A DNA stretch of 22,145 nt from contig CAMLDI010000041.1 in the NCBI GenBank assembly GCA_946478845.1, forward strand, positions 1 through 22,145, in the 5' to 3' direction. The stretch is from an uncultured Paenibacillaceae bacterium. Lineage in GTDB: Bacteria; Bacillota; Bacilli; Aneurinibacillales; Aneurinibacillaceae. Positions 15,356 to 21,626 of this stretch are shown piece by piece; within the stretch, counting starts at the first letter, position 1; each line of letters opens with the position of its first letter. The notes below the pieces were generated by a model that was given only the letters and a program-made list of their open reading frames with translations, made no database searches and was not told the DNA's origin. Made by a program: the position numbers and the translations under genes.

Positions 15356-16111
15356 TTATAATCTCTTCGCTCCCATGTATCTTGGGCCCCAATAACCATC
15401 ACTTAAACTATCAATTTTTACCCCACGGCTGGATGTTGAGGAAATAAACCGACCACCGCCAACATAAATACCTACATGACTCACGCCACTGCCACTAGTG
15501 TTAAAGAATACTAAATCCCCTGGAGCTAAACTAGTAACTCTAGTACCTTTATTAAACATAGCTGCAGAAGAATGGGGTAAATACACACCAAGTTGTTTAA
15601 ATACATATTGCACAAAACCGGAACAATCAAATCCTGATGGACTTGTGCCGCCAGATTTATATGGAACACCTATGTATTGTTTTGCCGTTGCTACAACCCC
15701 GGCATAATTCCCGCTACTAGATCCTTCTGATCTGGAAGAATATTGGGTATGTGTAACAGTTGCCTTTTTCTTTCTTTCCTGCGCTTTCGCTTCTTTCGCT
15801 TCTTCAGCTTTCTTCTTCTCCGCTTCTAGTCTTTCAGCTTCAGCTTTTGCAGCTGCGATTCTTTCTGCTTCTTTTCTCTCAGCTTCTGCTTTTAGAGCCG
15901 CTGCTTTCGCCACTTGCCCTTTTTCAATTTTAGCTTTTGCGAGTTCTGCTTTATGATCAACAGTTTTATAATTAATGTTTATCACATTTGTTGTAAAAGC
16001 TTGGGTACTTTTCGCCTGCATTGTACCAGCTGCTTTGGCTTGGGGCATATTAAGTATAATCATATAGGCAAAACAGGCTACTACTAGAATCGGTTTACTA
16101 TACTTCTTCAA
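15356..16111 (-). CDS. Secreted NlpC/P60 D,L-endopeptidase with coiled coil
   Basis: This 251-residue exported cell-wall hydrolase is expected to cut peptidoglycan stem peptides (D-Glu to diamino acid). The signal peptide covers about residues 1-28 (KPILVVACFAYMIIL, then A-K-A-A). Residues about 54-117 form a charged Ala/Glu/Lys helix, as in CwlO-type proteins. The C-terminal NlpC/P60 domain has Cys163 (GFDCSGFVQYVF) and His212 (GVSHVGIYVGGG). The start is a TTG, 9 nt after GGGAGG. It has its own promoter and terminator. Its paralogues are the next two genes upstream, which lack the coiled coil. Promoter elements suggest control by Spo0A and by an OmpR-type response regulator. Confidence 0.92.
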   Translation of the reverse strand: MKKYSKPILVVACFAYMIILNMPQAKAAGTMQAKSTQAFTTNVININYKTVDHKAELAKAKIEKGQVAKAAALKAEAERKEAERIAAAKAEAERLEAEKKKAEEAKEAKAQERKKKATVTHTQYSSRSEGSSSGNYAGVVATAKQYIGVPYKSGGTSPSGFDCSGFVQYVFKQLGVYLPHSSAAMFNKGTRVTSLAPGDLVFFNTSGSGVSHVGIYVGGGRFISSTSSRGVKIDSLSDGYWGPRYMGAKRL

Positions 16112-16132
16112 TAGTGAAATCCTCCCTACCTT

Positions 16133-16171
16133 TTCGACATATTGCTAGTTTAGCAGAAGTTTTTTGTCGAA
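16133..16171 (-). promoter_or_regulatory. Promoter of NlpC/P60 gene 1 with two Spo0A-like boxes
   Basis: The -10 is TAAACT (16147-16152, minus strand). Perfect 0A-box sequences (TGTCGAA) lie on both sides of it in opposite orientation, at 16133-16139 and 16165-16171, with 25 bp between them. No good -35 is seen, which is common at activator-dependent promoters. Confidence 0.55.
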
Positions 16172-16211
16172 AAAGAAGAGTTGGAAAAAGTTTCAGAGTA
16201 TTTCACTTTTT

Positions 16212-16228
16212 TGTGAACATTTTGTGAA
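16212..16228 (-). promoter_or_regulatory. Direct repeat TTCACA-N5-TTCACA upstream of NlpC gene 1
   Basis: Two perfect TTCACA copies on the coding strand (TGTGAA on plus) are spaced by 5 nt, an 11-bp period. They lie 59 nt upstream of the -10. The layout fits tandem binding by an OmpR-family response regulator such as PhoP (TT[ACT]ACA repeats) or WalR (TGTWAH repeats). Confidence 0.55.
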
Positions 16229-16300
16229 GGGTGTGCTTTTCGGGTTGACTTTAGCAACAAATTCCTGATGCAATCATTTCCTATGGTAATCACAACGAGA

Positions 16301-16341
16301 TAAGACAAAGAAAGAGCCTCTATCCAAAAAGGAGAGAGGCT
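16301..16341 (-). terminator. Terminator after NlpC/P60 gene 2
   Basis: A stem AGCCTCT/AGAGGCT (16315-16321 and 16335-16341, 13-nt loop) lies just downstream of the gene 2 stop. On the minus strand it is followed by CTTTCTTTGTCTT. Confidence 0.65.
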
Positions 16342-16360
16342 TTCTAATTCTACACCATTT

Positions 16361-16978
16361 CTAAATTCTTTTTGCACCCAAATATTTTGGTCCCCAATAG
16401 GAATCATATAAATGGTCAATTTTCACACCTTTACTTGTTGCGGAAATAAATCTGTTATTTCCAATATAAATTCCCACATGACTCACACCGGCGCCACTGG
16501 TGTTAAAGAACACCAGGTCTCCTGAACGTAAATCCGTAACCCTGGCACCCTCATGAAACATATCTGTTGAATTGCGAGGCAATAATAAGCCATGCTGCTT
16601 ATATACAAATTGCACAAAACCGGAACAATCAAAACCTGATTGACTTACACCACCTGAGGCATATGGAACACCTATGTATTTTTTAGAAGTTTCAACAACC
16701 ATAGACCAATTGCTTCTGCGTGATTCAATTGACCGAGAAGCAAGTTGATCCCTCTTTTCCTGTTTTGCAATGACAGGTTGTGTATTGTTTTTCCCAGACT
16801 CTTTAACGGTGTTCTCTGATGATACAACTACAGGTACAGGGACAGCTTTGCCTTCTTGGATGCTTTTCTGTGTTTCACTTTTAGCCTGATTGCCTAGTGC
16901 TGCAACATTGGGAATCGCAGGTAGGATCATATAGGCAATACAAGCTAACACAATCGTTGAATTGCTATATCGCTTCAA
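16361..16978 (-). CDS. Secreted NlpC/P60 endopeptidase
   Basis: This 205-residue member of the triplet has an N-terminal membrane or signal segment (STIVLACIAYMILPAIP), a low-complexity linker rich in Ser, Lys, Gln and Val (about 30-90), and a C-terminal NlpC/P60 domain with Cys118 (GFDCSGFVQFVY) and His167 (GVSHVGIYIGNN). The C-terminal YWGPKYLGAKRI closely matches the neighbouring paralogue. The start is a TTG, 7 nt after AGGAGG. The gene is monocistronic, with its own promoter and terminator. No SH3 or LysM wall-binding domain is present, so wall targeting must come from the linker or from membrane anchoring. Confidence 0.92.
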   Translation of the reverse strand: MKRYSNSTIVLACIAYMILPAIPNVAALGNQAKSETQKSIQEGKAVPVPVVVSSENTVKESGKNNTQPVIAKQEKRDQLASRSIESRRSNWSMVVETSKKYIGVPYASGGVSQSGFDCSGFVQFVYKQHGLLLPRNSTDMFHEGARVTDLRSGDLVFFNTSGAGVSHVGIYIGNNRFISATSKGVKIDHLYDSYWGPKYLGAKRI

Positions 16979-16997
16979 ACGAGATCCTCCTAACCTT

Positions 16998-17036
16998 TTC
17001 GACGTAGTACTAGTATATCAAAAGAAAATTGTCGAA
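16998..17036 (-). promoter_or_regulatory. Promoter of NlpC/P60 gene 2 with Spo0A-like boxes
   Basis: The -10 is TATACT (17012-17017). A perfect 0A box lies at 17030-17036 and a six-of-seven match (CGTCGAA on the minus strand) at 16998-17004. The 25-bp gap is the same as in gene 1. Confidence 0.55.
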
Positions 17037-17076
17037 ATTTTGCAAACTGATAATACACGAAAATATTTTGAATTTC

Positions 17077-17093
17077 TGTGAATATTTTATGAA
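17077..17093 (-). promoter_or_regulatory. Direct repeat upstream of NlpC gene 2
   Basis: TTCATA-N5-TTCACA on the coding strand (one mismatch in one copy) lies 59 nt upstream of the -10, the same distance as in gene 1. Confidence 0.5.
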
Positions 17094-17113
17094 TATTCCC
17101 TTCGAAGTATTGA

Positions 17114-17148
17114 CAATAAAAAAACCTCTAACCCAATTTGGTTAGAGG
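17114..17148 (-). terminator. Terminator overlapping the stop codon of NlpC gene 3
   Basis: A perfect 9-bp stem CCTCTAACC/GGTTAGAGG (17125-17133 and 17140-17148, 6-nt loop) is followed on the minus strand by seven T's and ATTG. The TAA stop (17142-17144) lies inside the upstream arm. Confidence 0.85.
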
Positions 17149-17750
17149 CGTTTTGCTCCCATGTATTTAGGGGCCCAGTATGAATCTTCTAAATGGTCTA
17201 CTTTTACACCTTTATTGACTGTTGTTGAAATAAATCTCCCATTTCCAATATAGATTCCAACATGGCTCACCCCAGTGCCACTTGTGTTAAAGAACACCAA
17301 ATCCCCTGGCACAAGGTCCTTGACTGTGGTTCCAACATTAAACAAATCCCCGGTAGAACGAGGCAAAGAGATACCATGTTGATTAAATACATATTGAATA
17401 AAACCTGAACTATCAAAACCAGTTGGACTTACCCCACCTGGGACATATGGCACACCTATGTACTTCTGCGAAGTTTCTACTACCTGGGACACATTTTGCC
17501 CGTTTGCTCCAATGGAAGTGGAAGACTGTTGATTTTGATTGCTAATGCTTTCACGGGTAACCCTTGGGGTTTGCATATTCACCGATGCTGATGCAGGTTC
17601 CCCATTCTCTCTATTGCCTGATGAAATAGATTCCTCTTGATTTTTACCTTGCAGAAATCCTGATGCTATCACATTATAAATCGCAGGCAAGATCAGGATC
17701 ACTAAGGCAACAAAAGCTAATAGTATAATGGTTTTTCTATTAAACTTCAA
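17142..17750 (-). CDS. NlpC/P60-domain protein with Cys-to-Ser active site
   Basis: This 202-residue member of the triplet has one N-terminal membrane helix (TIILLAFVALVILILPAIYN), a Ser/Gln/Asn-rich linker and an NlpC/P60 domain. The catalytic Cys is replaced: the motif reads GFDSSGFIQYVF, with Ser114 (codon AGT, one base from TGT), while His163 (GVSHVGIYIGNG) is kept. The fold otherwise matches the two neighbours, so it is probably an inactive wall-binding or regulatory form, or a much weakened enzyme. The start is a TTG, 9 nt after a GGGGGG run. Its promoter also lacks the Spo0A-like boxes of its paralogues. Confidence 0.9.
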   Translation of the reverse strand: MKFNRKTIILLAFVALVILILPAIYNVIASGFLQGKNQEESISSGNRENGEPASASVNMQTPRVTRESISNQNQQSSTSIGANGQNVSQVVETSQKYIGVPYVPGGVSPTGFDSSGFIQYVFNQHGISLPRSTGDLFNVGTTVKDLVPGDLVFFNTSGTGVSHVGIYIGNGRFISTTVNKGVKVDHLEDSYWAPKYMGAKRL

Positions 17751-17785
17751 AACAATGATCCCCCCAACCTTTTCTACGTACTATT

Positions 17786-17868
17786 AGTATAACAAAAGTA
17801 AATGATAGGATATGGTAAAATTGAACATAAGACAAAATATTTTTCATATTTTGTGAATGATTTGTGAA
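17786..17868 (-). promoter_or_regulatory. Promoter region of NlpC/P60 gene 3
   Basis: The -10 is TATACT (17786-17791). A direct repeat TTCACA-N5-TTCACA (17852-17868) lies 60 nt upstream, as in the two paralogues. The Spo0A-like boxes are lost: the downstream one reads CGTAGAA and the upstream one is absent. An AT-rich perfect dyad (17832-17840 and 17846-17854) overlaps the repeat and could weakly terminate the EamA transcript. Confidence 0.5.
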
Positions 17869-17878
17869 CGTATTCAGC

Positions 17879-18823
17879 TTAATATAAAACAATTAAAGCA
17901 ATGCCCACCATAACCAGAAGAATTCCGGATATGGTTTTGAAAGTAATCCCTTCTTTATTTTTAAATAAGAAATAACTAACAGGTGTTACCAGGACTGGTG
18001 TTGAAAGAGTAATCAGGTTTGCAATGGAAATAGGGATGTAAGCCATGGATGCAATGACTAAGATTTGGGCTGATATGGTAAGGACACCGCTCATTACATA
18101 CAAAAAGATACCTTTCCGATCTGATTTTTTTAAGTCCGACCAAAAACTCCGGGAGTTTTTATTGGTGATGACATGAAGCATAAAACCCATAAAGGCACCA
18201 AGGATTCCCCCAAGAATCGGTTCATTCCAGGTTTGAATGGCTGCCCCTCTAATGACGTTCCCTACTGCATAAGATAAGGAACTTAATAATGCGATGATTC
18301 CCCCTGAATGCAGCAACCCTTTCCAAAATGAAAGATAAGAAGAAGGAGTCTCTAATCTCCCTACAGCCACTTTCTTATTCTCACCTTGTTGTGAAACATG
18401 AGAAACGAGAAAAAGCCCCAGGAGAATAAGGATAATATTTATTACATCCAACCACCCCAACTGCTCATTCATAAATAACCAGGCAATAATGGTCGTGAAT
18501 AGAGGATTGCTTACCTGAAAAGCACTCGCTCTTGTAGGGCCTAATTTTTCAATAGTCTCAAAGAATAACCAGCGGCCCAGATATGTACTAAACAAACCTG
18601 TTAACAAAAATAGAAAAAAACCTGTCCAATTCCAGTAGACGGGTTGGACTGTAAAAAAGTTTACCTGAATAACAAATAAAAAAAGTGCAAATAGCACATT
18701 TACGCCTACCGAAATAAGAAAACCCACATGAAGATTCATGCGGTCGGTAGCTAATTTCGTAATAATAATATTCGTAGAAAACAAAAGTAAAGCCCCAATG
18801 GCTAACAATTCCCCCATAATCAA
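17879..18823 (-). CDS. EamA-family (DMT) transporter
   Basis: This is a 314-residue inner-membrane protein with about ten hydrophobic helices in two EamA repeats. The first opens with ELLAIGALLLFSTNIIITKL and the second with HSGGIIALLSSLSYAVGNVI. The helix pair RASAFQVSNPLFTTIIAWLF in the first repeat matches IANLITLSTPVLVTPVSYFL in the second, the usual drug/metabolite transporter layout. A TTG at 18823 is used because GAGGAG is 6 nt upstream; the ATG two codons later would have a 12-nt gap. It follows the dehydrogenase gene by 34 nt, so the two are probably co-transcribed. The substrate cannot be read from sequence; a link to the dehydrogenase substrate or product is an inference. Confidence 0.88.
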   Translation of the reverse strand: MIMGELLAIGALLLFSTNIIITKLATDRMNLHVGFLISVGVNVLFALFLFVIQVNFFTVQPVYWNWTGFFLFLLTGLFSTYLGRWLFFETIEKLGPTRASAFQVSNPLFTTIIAWLFMNEQLGWLDVINIILILLGLFLVSHVSQQGENKKVAVGRLETPSSYLSFWKGLLHSGGIIALLSSLSYAVGNVIRGAAIQTWNEPILGGILGAFMGFMLHVITNKNSRSFWSDLKKSDRKGIFLYVMSGVLTISAQILVIASMAYIPISIANLITLSTPVLVTPVSYFLFKNKEGITFKTISGILLVMVGIALIVLY

Positions 18824-18857
18824 TCTAAACTCCTCTAATTGTTATGACTATAATTTA

Positions 18858-19904
18858 TCATAAAAGTTCCGGCACTTCTAACCCCATAGCAAGTTCCCTC
18901 AGTTCAAAAAGAACAGATTCTGGCATAGGTATTCCCTCTCCTAAACGCTTCACATATTCCCTTCTTCGTCTTTCTCCAGGATAGAGGATCTCCTCTATTC
19001 CTTCTGCTAATGACACCTCTTTCAATTCCTGGATAAATTGTTGGACAAGAGTATGAAAGATAAGCGGAGACATAAAGGGACGAATATCAATGAGGATAAA
19101 GAAATGGCCCACATTGGCCGGTCCATGATCATCTGCAAAAAGGGATTGGACATGGGGGCCATAGGCTGCACCAGTCAAAATGCCTGAGAATATTTCTACA
19201 GCCATGGCAAGTAGAGACCCTTTTACTCCTCCTACTGGCAACAACGCCCCTTCTAATGCTTCTTCTGCATTCGTCGTAGGAATCCCCTCTTTATTAATGG
19301 CCCAGTTAGAAGGGATTGGCTGATTTTCCTTTGCTGCCAGAATAATTTTTCCCCGGGAAATGACACTGGTGGACATATCAATGAGAATTGGTGTATCTGT
19401 CCCTGTAGGAATGCCAATGGCTATGGGATTGGTTCCAAAAAAGGCCTGTTTTCCTCCAAAGGGCACAATCCCCGGTGGGGAATTAGTAAAGGCAATGGAT
19501 ATTAATCCTTCTGCACATGCTTTTTCACAATAGTAAGAAGCTGCTCCCAGATGGTTGCTCTTTTTCACCCCTATGATCGCAACGCCTATTTCTTTTGCTT
19601 TCACCATTCCTTCATAAATTGCCCTGGTCGCCACCACCTGCCCCAACCCATTGTCTCCATCTATCAATAAAATGGATTCCGTTGGATTCTGAAATGAAAT
19701 TTGTGGATTGGCATTGATGCGACCTTCTTGAATTCTTTTGCCATAGACAGGAAGACGGCTGATGCCATGGCTATCCACTCCCTGGAGGTTTGCATGAACA
19801 ATAGCTTCAGAAGCTATCCGACTGTCCTCTTGTGAAAATCCTAAACGTTGAAAAATCCTTTCACAAAAATAAATCAGTTCTTTATGTCCAAATACAGGTG
19901 TCAT
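18858..19904 (-). CDS. LDH2/MDH2-family NAD(P)-dependent oxidoreductase
   Basis: This is a 348-residue cytoplasmic dehydrogenase of the malate/L-lactate/ureidoglycolate/sulfolactate family, which uses a fold different from classical lactate dehydrogenase. Typical segments are ANLQGVDSHGISRLPVY near the start, GVKKSNHLGAASYY with the family's active-site His, and FGTNPIAIGIPT followed by DMSTSVISRGKI for nucleotide binding. The ATG at 19904 follows a GGGGTGAG run; an ATG at 19940 has no ribosome site. The exact 2-hydroxy-acid substrate is not deducible. A possible promoter lies at 19960-19989, and the EamA gene follows. Confidence 0.9.
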   Translation of the reverse strand: MTPVFGHKELIYFCERIFQRLGFSQEDSRIASEAIVHANLQGVDSHGISRLPVYGKRIQEGRINANPQISFQNPTESILLIDGDNGLGQVVATRAIYEGMVKAKEIGVAIIGVKKSNHLGAASYYCEKACAEGLISIAFTNSPPGIVPFGGKQAFFGTNPIAIGIPTGTDTPILIDMSTSVISRGKIILAAKENQPIPSNWAINKEGIPTTNAEEALEGALLPVGGVKGSLLAMAVEIFSGILTGAAYGPHVQSLFADDHGPANVGHFFILIDIRPFMSPLIFHTLVQQFIQELKEVSLAEGIEEILYPGERRRREYVKRLGEGIPMPESVLFELRELAMGLEVPELL

Positions 19905-19959
19905 CCACTCACCCCGGGCTTTTTCTTCTACCCTATGCATCTGTCCAATTGGATGTGCT

Positions 19960-19989
19960 TTTATGGTCAGGAAAATTTTTCTATATCAA
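19960..19989 (-). promoter_or_regulatory. Candidate promoter of the dehydrogenase-EamA unit
   Basis: On the minus strand TTGATA (19984-19989) and CATAAA (19960-19965) are separated by 18 nt. Both hexamers are reasonable matches to sigma-A consensus. The element lies directly beside the divergent PadR promoter. Confidence 0.4.
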
Positions 19990-19991
19990 CC

Positions 19992-20024
19992 TTGTAATAC
20001 GATGTATATGGTGATACGATGTAT
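19992..20024 (+). promoter_or_regulatory. PadR promoter with two repeated dyads
   Basis: The -35 is TTGTAA (19992-19997) and the -10 is TACGAT (20015-20020), with a 17-nt spacer. The 11-mer ATACGATGTAT occurs twice, at 19997-20007 and 20014-20024. Each copy is a small dyad (ATAC-N3-GTAT). The copies sit just after the -35 and across the -10, which suits autorepression by PadR. Confidence 0.55.
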
Positions 20025-20056
20025 GTAAAGATATTCTTTAAAGGGAGGTGTGGTCT

Positions 20057-20383
20057 ATGGATAAAGAAATTATGAAAGGCAGCATTGATATATTACTTTT
20101 ATCACTCTTAAACAACAGGGATATGTATGGATACGAAATCGTAAAAACATTGAAAGAAAATAGCAATGATTTATATAACATGAGTGAAGGCACCCTGTAT
20201 CCTGCATTAAAACGGTTAGAAAACAAAAATTGGCTCCAATCTTATTGGGTAAGCACTGAGTCTGGTAGCCGAAGAAAATATTACAAGATTACAGAAGACG
20301 GACAAAAAGAGTTGAATAAAAAATTAAAAGAATGGAAGCAAATTAATCATCTCATTAAAGTTTGTTCGGAGGGAATGGCGTGA
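20057..20383 (+). CDS. PadR-family transcriptional regulator
   Basis: This 108-residue winged-helix regulator has the N-terminal PadR domain (MKGSIDILLLSLLNNRDMYG, then EIVKTLKENS). The wing follows (SEGTLYPALKRLENKNWLQS, then SRRKYYKITEDGQKEL) and a short helix closes the protein. The ATG at 20057 has GGAGG 8 nt upstream. The stop overlaps the GTG start of the next gene by 4 nt. PadR genes are often paired with a HAAS-domain membrane protein, as here, and usually repress their own operon. The dyads in its promoter fit that. Confidence 0.93.
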   Translation: MDKEIMKGSIDILLLSLLNNRDMYGYEIVKTLKENSNDLYNMSEGTLYPALKRLENKNWLQSYWVSTESGSRRKYYKITEDGQKELNKKLKEWKQINHLIKVCSEGMA

Positions 20384-21147
20384 ATAAACACTTTGAATCC
20401 TATATCCAAGAGATTGTGAATGACCTGCATTGCAGCAAAAAAGAAAAAGAGGAATTGATGGACGAGATCTTAGACCATCTCACTTTGCTAAAAAATGAAT
20501 TTATGGCACAGGGGGTTACCGAGGAAGAGGCTATTAAGAAAGCCCTGGAGATCTTTGGTGAACAAAATCACATAAAACAGGGATTGCAGGCATCCATATC
20601 CCCTTTTTATAAATTCTTGAAAATCGGTACATGGGTTTTATTTTGTGTGTATTCTTTCATTTTATTTTTTAAATTCTTTATTGAAAGGTTACCAGCTCTT
20701 TTAAGTTTTAAAGCTTTTTATTCAGAAGGTTCTACGGGTTCTTTTTATATTTCACCAAATGGTTTATTTGATATTGAAACATGGAGTCGAAATACTAATC
20801 TCATTCCTTTTAAAAATACCATTACATACATCACTGGCTCCGAACATTACAACTTTAATATAATTCTCGATAATACGTTAGGCAATATGTTGATTTTTCT
20901 CCCTTTGGGATTCTTTCTGCCTATCTTATTCAAGAAGGTCATTACCCTCCGTAAGGTTATCTCTGGTTCCATTTTGATTAGTTTTACCTTTGAAGCGTTA
21001 CAATTTTTCTTGCAATTAGGCCAGTTTGATATCGACGATATTATTTTAAATACCCTGGGAAGCATTGTAGGATATTGGGTGATTACAGGACTATTCACTT
21101 TATATCGTAACCGCAAAAAATTTCCCCTATTGTTCAGAAAGGCTTGA
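20380..21147 (+). CDS. HAAS-VanZ fusion membrane protein
   Basis: This is a 255-residue protein translated from a GTG that overlaps the PadR stop (GTGA) and is preceded by GGAGG. Residues about 1-70 form a helical HAAS/DUF1700-like domain (KKEKEELMDEILDHLTLLKN, then EEEAIKKALEIFG), the type found next to PadR regulators. Then comes a membrane helix (WVLFCVYSFILFFKFF), an external loop, and a VanZ-like domain with the conserved N-x-x-x-F-x-P-L-G segment (GNMLIFLPLGFFLPIL), FTFEALQFFLQLGQFDIDDI and a last helix. VanZ proteins are linked to teicoplanin and lipid-related resistance in some Firmicutes; the role here is unknown. The 3' end overlaps the convergent Nudix gene by 14 nt. Confidence 0.85.
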   Translation: MNKHFESYIQEIVNDLHCSKKEKEELMDEILDHLTLLKNEFMAQGVTEEEAIKKALEIFGEQNHIKQGLQASISPFYKFLKIGTWVLFCVYSFILFFKFFIERLPALLSFKAFYSEGSTGSFYISPNGLFDIETWSRNTNLIPFKNTITYITGSEHYNFNIILDNTLGNMLIFLPLGFFLPILFKKVITLRKVISGSILISFTFEALQFFLQLGQFDIDDIILNTLGSIVGYWVITGLFTLYRNRKKFPLLFRKA

Positions 21148-21541
21148 TCCAAATTTTATTCAACCGCTCCACGGTAGGAATGTCAGCGGGTGCCCAGTTC
21201 AAAGAGGATAACTCTTGCAGGGGCACCCATTTTAATTGGGCATGTTCAAAGGGATAAGGTTGTCCCTCAACAATATAGGCTTTATATGTCAGTAAATTGA
21301 CAATCACTTTTTCATACTCATGATGAATGTCTGCCACTTGATCCCCCACTGCAATGGTGCATCCCAGTTCTTCCTGGATTTCCCGAACTAAGGATTCTTC
21401 CGGTTGCTCCCCTTCTTCTATTTTTCCTCCAGGGAATTCCCATAATCCTCCGTTGCTCATTTCTGGTGCACGCAAAGCACACAAAATTTGCTTTTGCTCA
21501 TTATAAATTACCGCCCCTACTACCCTTACTTTTTTCTTCAT
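21134..21541 (-). CDS. MutT-like Nudix hydrolase (8-oxo-dGTPase type)
   Basis: This 135-residue enzyme should hydrolyse an oxidised nucleoside triphosphate or a related dinucleotide. The Nudix box is complete (G-x5-E-x7-REIQEELG) from GGKIEEGEQPEESLV onward, around residues 38-60. The N-terminal VVGAVIYNEQKQILCALRAP and FPGGK are typical of MutT/CTP pyrophosphohydrolase-like proteins. The ATG at 21541 follows GAGGGG by about 8-9 nt. It is convergent with, and overlaps, the VanZ gene. The substrate is not certain from sequence; 8-oxo-dGTP is the default guess. Confidence 0.9.
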   Translation of the reverse strand: MKKKVRVVGAVIYNEQKQILCALRAPEMSNGGLWEFPGGKIEEGEQPEESLVREIQEELGCTIAVGDQVADIHHEYEKVIVNLLTYKAYIVEGQPYPFEHAQLKWVPLQELSSLNWAPADIPTVERLNKIWIKPF

Positions 21542-21626
21542 ATATACATCCCCTCACTTAAACAAATAATTATTTTCTCCTTTGTTTGAATATATATACC
21601 ACAATACAAGCAAAAGGGGATTATCA

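Noticed and set aside
16150..16419. 89-codon minus-strand frame covering the gap between NlpC genes 1 and 2.
   Set aside because: It runs through a terminator and the gene 1 promoter region, overlaps the end of gene 2 and has no family resemblance.
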